Source of the DNA: Pseudomonas sp. G34
GTDB lineage: Bacteria > Pseudomonadota > Gammaproteobacteria > Pseudomonadales > Pseudomonadaceae
Assembly (NCBI RefSeq): GCF_031119625.1
Contig: NZ_JAVHZV010000029.1
Span: forward strand, 124,001-188,000
Reading direction: 5' to 3'
DNA: 64,000 nucleotides
Part shown: in pieces, positions 59,154 through 64,000 of the stretch
How the letters are laid out: the number at the start of each line of letters is the position of its first letter
Position numbering within the stretch: the stretch's first letter is position 1
Program-made: the position numbers and the translations under genes
The notes under the pieces: generated by a model
Told to the model about the DNA's origin: nothing
The model's database searches: none
Seen by the model: the letters and a program-made list of their open reading frames with translations, nothing else

Positions 59154-59822
59154 TTACTGAATCACAAGCTCTTTAGCTGACCAGCGCTTGCCGTCAGGAG
59201 TGGCGGTCATATTCACGCTGTACCTGCTGCGAATCGTCGCGCCGAACCCGTTTTGCGAATCGACGAAAGCGATCACCTGGTAGCTGCACTCAGCAATCTT
59301 GGCGATGTGCACGCCGTCTGCGCCTGAGTACGGGAAATCTGCGGTGGATGGAGATTTCAGCCTCTGTTTGACGAAGTTCTGAGACATGACGAAAGCCATG
59401 ACCGGGTCTTCGCACTTAGGCTTTTCAGGGGCCGGTGAAGCTGCAGTGGATGGACTTGATGCAGTAGCAGGCGCCGTGCTGTCGGAACTCCCGAAAATCG
59501 ATACGAAGAACCAAGTGGCAGCAGCGATAATGATCAGCCCTCTGACCGTGCCGATCATGCGCGTCTGCTTGGTACGGCAGCTCGGGCAGACTGTCGCCTT
59601 CCTATCCATGAACGCCCGGCACTTGCTGCATTGCTTAACCGCTGCAGACACGGCCCTTGCTTCGTTCGGCCCAGGCTCGGGCGCTTCATGCCGGGTCTGC
59701 TTGGCCTCGCGCTCCAGCTTTAGCTCTACAGCCTTTTCGTAAAAGATGCCGCAGTCAGGGCAGCGTAGAGGCTCGCCAAAATCCGCTACAGGCGCTTCGT
59801 GTTCGCAGCTTGGGCACTTCAT
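59154..59822 (-). CDS. Zinc-ribbon membrane protein
   Basis: 222 residues from ATG 59822 (MKCPSCEHEAPVADFGEPLR). Two CxxC pairs at the start (CPSC, CPDC) and a second set near 60-80 (CSKC, CPSC) form two zinc ribbons; a membrane helix follows at about 93-111 (GLIIIAAATWFFVSIFG), then a Ser/Thr/Pro linker and a C-terminal domain (DPVMAFVMSQNFVKQRLKSP) of a type seen in phage and cargo proteins. GGGAGGGATCCT precedes the ATG. Unknown function; single gene with own terminator inside the immunity region. Confidence 0.75.
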   Translation of the reverse strand: MKCPSCEHEAPVADFGEPLRCPDCGIFYEKAVELKLEREAKQTRHEAPEPGPNEARAVSAAVKQCSKCRAFMDRKATVCPSCRTKQTRMIGTVRGLIIIAAATWFFVSIFGSSDSTAPATASSPSTAASPAPEKPKCEDPVMAFVMSQNFVKQRLKSPSTADFPYSGADGVHIAKIAECSYQVIAFVDSQNGFGATIRSRYSVNMTATPDGKRWSAKELVIQ

Positions 59823-59937
59823 AGGATCCCTCCCAGGGCATAGTGGCGCGAACTCTACCATCACCACGCCATCATCGGAATTCTCAGTTGTGCCTCCGCG
59901 ATGTCTGCCTATTGCCATCAATGGGCCACCTCAAATA

Positions 59938-59953
59938 CTGTATGTGTATACAG
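59938..59953 (+). promoter_or_regulatory. LexA box of the DUF1654 pair
   Basis: CTGTATGTGTATACAG matches CTGT-N8-ACAG and the (TA)-rich centre of LexA boxes. It is 17 bases before ATG 59970, so LexA would block this promoter until DNA damage. Confidence 0.85.
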
Positions 59954-59969
59954 TGATGAGGAGGGTCAA

Positions 59970-60287
59970 ATGGCAAGGCAACAAAAAGCGCAGAAGATAC
60001 AGGAAGCAGCACCAATGACCGCAATCGAGCGCTTGGGCCTGCGGGTGTCGGCAATGATCGGCTCGCCAAAGGCGCAGCTGGAGAGGAGGGCGGTGATTCA
60101 CCGCCTGGATACGGACACCGACGAAGCCTGGGACGGGATCATGACGCTGCTGGCGGACACCGACGGCCTGGCGCTGGCCTTCGATGGAGACGGCCACGCG
60201 GTGATCACCTGGGAAGCCGGCGAACCGGAGGAGGGAGCAGAGCGCAGCGAGGCGGTAGAGCCAGTCGAGGAAGAGGCGCCGTTTTAG
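59970..60287 (+). CDS. DUF1654 protein, first of a tandem pair
   Basis: 105 residues from ATG 59970 (MARQQKAQKIQEAAPMTAIE). The core LGLRVSAMIGSPKAQLERRA, IHRLDTDTDEAWDGIM and LALAFDGDGHAVITWE is the DUF1654 domain, found mainly in Pseudomonas and its prophages. The acidic tail ends EEEAPF. GAGGAGGGTCAA gives a strong ribosome site. The LexA box upstream implies SOS induction. Molecular function unknown. Confidence 0.85.
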   Translation: MARQQKAQKIQEAAPMTAIERLGLRVSAMIGSPKAQLERRAVIHRLDTDTDEAWDGIMTLLADTDGLALAFDGDGHAVITWEAGEPEEGAERSEAVEPVEEEAPF

Positions 60288-60341
60288 GTGCCTGCTTGTG
60301 GATCGGGGAAATTGGTAAGGCAGAGAATCGAGGAGGGTGGT

Positions 60342-60662
60342 ATGGGTAGGCAAGCAGCAGAGGCACAAGACTACGAGGCGATCGCTCCAGGCTCAGATCA
60401 GCTAGCGCGCCGAGTGCTGGCCATGGTCGATTCACCTGTCGCATGGCTGGGCAAGCGCGTGCGGATTCACCGGCTGGAAACCGACGGCGACGCGGAGTGG
60501 GGCGAGGTGATGGATAGGCTGGCGGCCACAAGCGGGCTGCAGATGGACTTCGAAGAGGCAGGCTCAGTGATCCTGCAGTGGGAGAAGACTGAAGACCTCA
60601 GCATTTCGTTCGGCGCCGGCGCGCGGCCGGCGGAGCAAGCCAAGAACGAGGCGCCGTTTTAG
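60342..60662 (+). CDS. DUF1654 protein, second of the pair
   Basis: 106 residues from ATG 60342 (MGRQAAEAQDYEAIAPGSDQ). It aligns with the preceding protein over LARRVLAMVDSPVAWLGKRV, IHRLETDGDAEWGEVM and VILQWE, and shares the ending EAPF, so the two arose by tandem duplication and have diverged. GAGGAGGGTGGT precedes the ATG. Transcribed from the LexA-controlled promoter of its partner; the gap is 54 bases. Confidence 0.83.
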   Translation: MGRQAAEAQDYEAIAPGSDQLARRVLAMVDSPVAWLGKRVRIHRLETDGDAEWGEVMDRLAATSGLQMDFEEAGSVILQWEKTEDLSISFGAGARPAEQAKNEAPF

Positions 60663-60697
60663 CTCTCCAGCAGGTCTCCAGCCTTGGCCAGCTGTGC

Positions 60698-61171
60698 TCA
60701 TTGTTCGGCAGCCGCAGCAGCGAGCCCAGATGAGCGGCAGCCTTCAGCAGACACCGAAACACTGGCCACGGTGGCTCCCAAGTTGTTGGCGTACTGAAAT
60801 TCGTACTTCAACCCATCGCTAAATGGCTTGCGAAGCGCTTCGTTGTTGCAGGTTTGCTTCAACATGTCGGCGCGCATTTCAGCCAGCGCGTCTTCGGGGA
60901 GCGCTTCGCCGTCGTAGTTGATGAACGTGTAGTAGTAGGTAACCAGGGCGCCTGGGCCAGCCTCGGCCTTTTCGAGGCGGACCTGATCGTCAATCACTTG
61001 CGGCGCATCCCGATTGACCATGATCGCGGTTAGCTCCGCCACTTTAGTCGCACTTTCCAGCGCTTCGGCGGCCAGCTTTTCAGGGTCGCGGTCGATGTAG
61101 ACGGCCTTGTAGGCGACCAGGCCGAACAGGGTGGCGGCGCTGAACAGGTATATGGCGAGGGTGCGGTTCAT
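60698..61171 (-). CDS. Membrane-anchored hypothetical protein
   Basis: 157 residues, MNRTLAIYLFSAATLFGLVA. One N-terminal membrane helix (5-22), the rest probably periplasmic, with LVTYYYTFINYDGEALPEDA and two cysteines (CNNEAL, AEGCRS). Unknown family. Last of four minus-strand genes downstream of cI. Confidence 0.68.
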   Translation of the reverse strand: MNRTLAIYLFSAATLFGLVAYKAVYIDRDPEKLAAEALESATKVAELTAIMVNRDAPQVIDDQVRLEKAEAGPGALVTYYYTFINYDGEALPEDALAEMRADMLKQTCNNEALRKPFSDGLKYEFQYANNLGATVASVSVSAEGCRSSGLAAAAAEQ

Positions 61172-61212
61172 CGTTTCTTCCTTGAGCAGCTAGCGGATGA
61201 GCTGGCGATTCT

Positions 61213-61587
61213 TCACGGTGCATGCCCGAATCTCTGCCGGAAGTCATCTTCCAGCTTGCGGCAAGCCCCTGCGATGATGTCCGCAGACGCGATTGAGCCC
61301 CTATACATAGCAAGCTCGTCATGGCACAAATCAATCGCTGCTCGTGCGCGGATCTTCTCTTTGCCTTCCGGTGTATTGCTGATGTAAAAGCCGAATCCAA
61401 GGTAGAGAGCGCCCGCTATAGCGACCGTGATCAGCATCTTCGAGAAAAAGCCGAGGCCACTAGGCATGGCAGGGGCAGAAGGCGCACTCGGCGCGCAAGT
61501 CAAGTCTGCATGGCAGTGCTTGCAGCGTATGGCTTCAGCTTTGATTGTTTCAGCGCAGAATGGACATTGCTTCTCTGCTGATTGCAT
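61213..61587 (-). CDS. Zinc-ribbon single-span membrane protein
   Basis: 124 residues. CPFCAETIKAEAIRCKHCHA is a zinc ribbon at the start (C-x2-C and C-x2-C), followed by a Pro/Ala linker, a membrane helix (about 47-67) and a helical tail with two cysteines. The arrangement resembles the zinc-ribbon membrane protein at 59154. Third gene after cI. Function unknown. Confidence 0.68.
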   Translation of the reverse strand: MQSAEKQCPFCAETIKAEAIRCKHCHADLTCAPSAPSAPAMPSGLGFFSKMLITVAIAGALYLGFGFYISNTPEGKEKIRARAAIDLCHDELAMYRGSIASADIIAGACRKLEDDFRQRFGHAP

Positions 61588-61640
61588 TTAGAGCCTGCGC
61601 CTCCTCGTCCTGAGATTGATATGCCCTGAAAAAGCTATGC

Positions 61641-62234
61641 TCAATGTGCACCTGCGGGGCATGGGCTGATTATTTGCTGGACTTCATTCCCTACGGCAAT
61701 CGGTATGGGGCCGGCGCCTGTGTAAATACTGTGAACACTGTACTCCTTGCGCCCGGTATCTCGAATGAAGGTTGCCGCCTCGCCAGTCAGATATGGCTGA
61801 CCGTTGCTAAGCAGCATCTTGATCACCTTTGCGCGGTATTCCGGATTGTTCTCCAAGGGTGCTCTGTGCACTTCGGTGTAGGGGATCAGCGAGACGGCTT
61901 GCCTATCCTTGAAGACGTAGAAATTCTGCCCATCAACATCGCTGATGCACTTCACGTCTTTGGCTCGGATAACGTCCTTCTGCACGAAGGATCCCTTCTC
62001 ATAATCAGTTAAATAAAGGCTGTCGGGCGTGAGGATGCTGTACGCGGACGTGTACTTGCAGGTAGCTACTCCGTTAATGGCAAGCCAGCAGAAACTTGTC
62101 TGCGCCGTGTCGACAATCTGATCAATATTCAGGTCGCGCTTGATTTGCTCCCTGACCTCAGGCGTTTTGTGCTCGATATTGGAGCAGGCCGTAAGCAGAA
62201 TTAACGCTGATGCGATGGCGAAGTGGCGAAGCAT
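61641..62234 (-). CDS. Hypothetical lipoprotein
   Basis: 197 residues. MLRHFAIASALILLTACSNI carries a lipobox (LTAC), so the mature protein is lipid-anchored at Cys17. Ser at +2 favours the outer membrane under the usual sorting rule. The remainder is a beta-rich domain with four further cysteines. Begins two bases after the stop of the gene before it. Possible lysogenic-conversion product; function unknown. Confidence 0.72.
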   Translation of the reverse strand: MLRHFAIASALILLTACSNIEHKTPEVREQIKRDLNIDQIVDTAQTSFCWLAINGVATCKYTSAYSILTPDSLYLTDYEKGSFVQKDVIRAKDVKCISDVDGQNFYVFKDRQAVSLIPYTEVHRAPLENNPEYRAKVIKMLLSNGQPYLTGEAATFIRDTGRKEYSVHSIYTGAGPIPIAVGNEVQQIISPCPAGAH

Positions 62235-62236
62235 GA

Positions 62237-62812
62237 TCAGTCCTTGATTGTGGTGCTCGAAGAAGGCGTCGCAGGCAACTGGCTCAGAGAGATGCCGTCC
62301 AGATTGTCTGCCTCGATGTGCACGTGCCGCTTACTGTCGATGCTGACGGTTACGGTAATTCCTTCATGCAGAGCTTTCTTCAGCGCCTCGGCGTCAGTAG
62401 AGCCCTGAAGGCGAATTCTTACAGGCTTGCCTTCAGTGAGAATCAGTGGCAATCGTTGCTTTGGGAGCGGCGCGATGGCTAGCAGAAGGAATGCCACCGA
62501 CGCGCCGGCATACGCGATGGCGTTGAAGGTATTCAGGATGAGTCTGAACACATCTCTGCGCGTGATTGGCTCAGAGCTAACGCGGAACTCGTAAATCTCC
62601 TTAGCCGCAGACCACGCGATGACTGCAGCACCAGCCAGTAAACACAGGAACAGCAAGCGGATCGCTGAACTGGCAATCACTGGCTTTGCACGCCGAGTGT
62701 GCTCAGACAGCCACCTTCGAAAATTCTCGCGCTTATCGGGACCAGATGAACCGTAGTGCCAGGCGCCTGCCGCGAGTACCGCGACCATTGAAAGGAGAAA
62801 CTCGTAACTCAT
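62237..62812 (-). CDS. Multi-span hypothetical membrane protein
   Basis: 191 residues. Hydrophobic helices at about 3-18, 47-66 and 92-112; the C-terminal 75 residues are soluble, with a repeated strand pattern ITVTVSIDSKRHVHIEADNL. Starts 22 bases after the cI stop, in the place of rexA/rexB in lambda. Unknown family. Confidence 0.7.
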   Translation of the reverse strand: MSYEFLLSMVAVLAAGAWHYGSSGPDKRENFRRWLSEHTRRAKPVIASSAIRLLFLCLLAGAAVIAWSAAKEIYEFRVSSEPITRRDVFRLILNTFNAIAYAGASVAFLLLAIAPLPKQRLPLILTEGKPVRIRLQGSTDAEALKKALHEGITVTVSIDSKRHVHIEADNLDGISLSQLPATPSSSTTIKD

Positions 62813-62834
62813 ACACGTCCTTGTTTTGTCGTGC

Positions 62835-63686
62835 TCAAACCCGCGTTGCGTTCCAGACCAGCAATATCTTGGCTTGGATATAGGTCTCGTCGATTCGAAC
62901 GATCCGATCCTTGTGTTTCGGGTTGTCGGAGATCATCTCGAAGTGCTCGGCGTCAGCCACCTGCAGGCGCTTGATGTAGAAGTGGCCATGCCAGGAGAGG
63001 GCATAAATCCCGTCGCCGACGAATTCCCGAATGCTGGCGTCTGCGATCAGGGGGTCTTTGTCCTTGATCGTCGGCTCCATCGACTGGCCGGCACCGGTGA
63101 TCAGCTTCAGGTGAGCCGGATCCTTGTAGGTGACGCCGAGCTCGCGCAGGTGCTGCTGGCTGACCGTCACGTCGCGGAACATTTCGGGGAAATCATGCAC
63201 GACCTTTCCGCCGCCCATGGCGCCCTGGACGTCGTAATGCGCGATGCGGATTTCGTCGCCCACGATAGGGCGGCGTGAGAAGTCCGCGGTGATGACGTTG
63301 TCGGTCTGAGCGGCTGGTTTGTCCTCGATGGTGTCGGAGACGGCCTGCTCGATGCGGCTGAGCTGATCGGGGCGCAGGTTTTTGCCCTTGAGCATGTCAA
63401 GGACAAGGTTGGCGGTCGACGACTTCCCGGCGCCGACAGGAAAGGAAGCGGCGGTCGTATCAGTGCCGCCGGCCTGGACCGCCATCTCGCCTTTTCCTTC
63501 CGCAAGCCAGATGGCATTCACGCCGCAGGCGTGCGCAAAGGCGACGAGATGAACGCTCTGAAGGTTCTCGCCTTTTTCGATTTGGGAAATCACTGGTTGA
63601 GACACGCGCGCGGCCGCTGCCAGATCTTTCTGGGTCAGGCCGGCATGACGCCGCGCCTGTTTCAATCTTTCTGCAAGTGTGCTCAT
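62835..63686 (-). CDS. cI: Phage repressor cI, LexA/S24-type
   Basis: 283 residues. HTH at about 17-40 (GLTQKDLAAAARVSQPVISQ) and a C-terminal S24 peptidase domain with catalytic Ser202 in AGQSMEPTI and Lys239 in HFYIKR, so RecA-stimulated self-cleavage is expected. It should bind the five ATAAGC-NN-GCTTAT operators. ATG 63686 was chosen because the HTH domain starts there; the frame opens at 63740. No Shine-Dalgarno is present and the likely -10 box (63696-63701) leaves almost no leader, so the message may be leaderless as for lambda cI. Confidence 0.92.
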   Translation of the reverse strand: MSTLAERLKQARRHAGLTQKDLAAAARVSQPVISQIEKGENLQSVHLVAFAHACGVNAIWLAEGKGEMAVQAGGTDTTAASFPVGAGKSSTANLVLDMLKGKNLRPDQLSRIEQAVSDTIEDKPAAQTDNVITADFSRRPIVGDEIRIAHYDVQGAMGGGKVVHDFPEMFRDVTVSQQHLRELGVTYKDPAHLKLITGAGQSMEPTIKDKDPLIADASIREFVGDGIYALSWHGHFYIKRLQVADAEHFEMISDNPKHKDRIVRIDETYIQAKILLVWNATRV

Positions 63687-63698
63687 GCGCGCAAATCT

Positions 63699-63712
63699 AT
63701 AAGTTCGCTTAT
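63699..63712. promoter_or_regulatory. Phage operator OR, cI-proximal
   Basis: ATAAGTTCGCTTAT, one mismatch from the palindrome. It overlaps the probable -10 of the cI promoter, so binding here would turn cI off, as OR3 does in lambda. Confidence 0.78.
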
Positions 63713-63716
63713 GGCC

Positions 63717-63745
63717 TTGCAAATAAGCCTCCTTATTCATACGAT
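63717..63745 (+). promoter_or_regulatory. Rightward early promoter pR (cro)
   Basis: TTGCAA at 63717-63722, 17 bases, TACGAT at 63740-63745. The middle operator lies in the spacer and the third over the start point. Confidence 0.72.
63723..63736. promoter_or_regulatory. Phage operator OR, middle
   Basis: ATAAGCCTCCTTAT, one mismatch from the palindrome; 24 bases centre to centre from the first and inside the pR spacer. Confidence 0.75.
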
Positions 63746-63759
63746 ATAAGCAGGCTTAT
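63746..63759. promoter_or_regulatory. Phage operator OR, cro-proximal
   Basis: ATAAGCAGGCTTAT, a perfect copy, 23 bases from the middle site and 15 bases before the cro ATG. Confidence 0.8.
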
Positions 63760-63773
63760 CAGGAGTCTTTGCC

Positions 63774-63983
63774 ATGAGTCCAATCGAAAAGCTCGTCGAT
63801 TTTTTCGGCGGGCAGACCAAAACCGCAAAAGCGCTCGGCGTCTCGCAGCCTGCCGTTTCCTATTGGCTAGCTGGTGTTCACGCGATGAGCGCTGAAGCTG
63901 CTTTTAAAGCTGAAGAGCTGACCAATGGTCTCGTGACTGCAAAGGATCTTTGCGCGAAGCGAGAGCAGATCAGGGCCGCCTAA
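63774..63983 (+). CDS. cro: Cro-type repressor (YdaS-like)
   Basis: 69 residues. TKTAKALGVSQPAVSYWLAG is a Cro/YdaS helix-turn-helix at about 16-35. Divergent from cI across the three operators, so it is the lytic-side repressor. TCAGGAGTCTTTGCC provides the ribosome site. Genes to its right are outside the window. Confidence 0.9.
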   Translation: MSPIEKLVDFFGGQTKTAKALGVSQPAVSYWLAGVHAMSAEAAFKAEELTNGLVTAKDLCAKREQIRAA

Positions 63984-64000
63984 CCACCCCTCACATCCTA

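Larger units (their letters stand above)
42772..64000. mobile_element. Lambda-like prophage, left part (open at window end)
   Basis: From tRNA-Cys to the window end the genes are phage-type: integrase, excisionase-like DUF4224 protein, RecT and YqaJ recombination genes, two methyltransferases, HNH and GIY-YIG nucleases, cI and Cro with shared operators. The order matches the left (pL) arm and immunity region of a lambdoid phage. Replication, packaging and structural genes are not in the window. The left edge at tRNA-Cys is inferred from the integrase; no att core repeat could be checked. Confidence 0.95.

Overview
The window reads as a GC-rich chromosome segment of a Pseudomonas species. The calls behind this are gacA with a TTG start followed by uvrC, a 608-residue-class uvrC, a 869-residue acnB with a GTG start, a 3-hydroxybutyrate/acetoacetate locus with its sigma-54 activator, pgsA followed by tRNA-Gly and tRNA-Cys, and REP-like palindromes. 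Genus is an inference from protein and gene-order recognition; no species is claimed.

Bases 1-42771 are core chromosome. In order: the end of sucD, brnQ, a DUF599/MAPEG pair, htpG behind a heat-shock (sigma-32 type) promoter, ybiT, a CigR-like secreted protein, a membrane GGDEF cyclase, a broken ABC ATPase, sseA, ppiC, a PilU-like ATPase, DJ-1, a thioredoxin-like protein and a periplasmic binding protein. Next comes the ketone-body locus on the minus strand (acetoacetyl-CoA synthetase, AtoE transporter, 3-hydroxybutyrate dehydrogenase, GntP-type permease), preceded by a sigma-54 promoter and three 16-bp activator-like sites and then the activator gene. Then alaC, a class C beta-lactamase, acnB, ppnP, an EAL response regulator with its histidine kinase, a START-domain protein, a BAX-inhibitor-like membrane protein, tRNA-Ser, gacA-uvrC-pgsA, tRNA-Gly and tRNA-Cys.

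From about 42772 to the end of the window lies the left part of a lambda-like prophage beside tRNA-Cys; its right part is outside the window. It has an integrase and a DUF4224 excisionase-like protein, a long minus-strand early operon, and an immunity region at the far end. The immunity region holds a self-cleaving type cI repressor and a divergent Cro, with three ATAAGC-NN-GCTTAT operators between them (OR) and two more at 59052-59091 overlapping a promoter (OL/pL). The pL operon encodes a protein that is only the LexA DNA-binding domain, a LuxR-type HTH protein, a small basic protein, a phage CsrA, small coupled membrane proteins, RecT, a YqaJ exonuclease, a GIY-YIG protein, two DNA methyltransferases, an SRA-HNH endonuclease, an Arc-type repressor and the integrase. 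Two perfect LexA boxes place a DUF1654 tandem pair and one unknown gene under probable SOS control.

Two things look unexplained. First, three copies of a 41-43 nt two-stem RNA element with a shared 10-nt loop and covarying inner stems stand just upstream of the ribosome sites of three successive pL-operon genes, including csrA. Second, three small plus-strand genes inserted between the minus-strand phage genes each have the same promoter and leader cassette (TGGNNN-17-TAT, then a 5' hairpin), which suggests a co-regulated set of inserted cargo genes. No CRISPR array, rRNA or transposase was seen.
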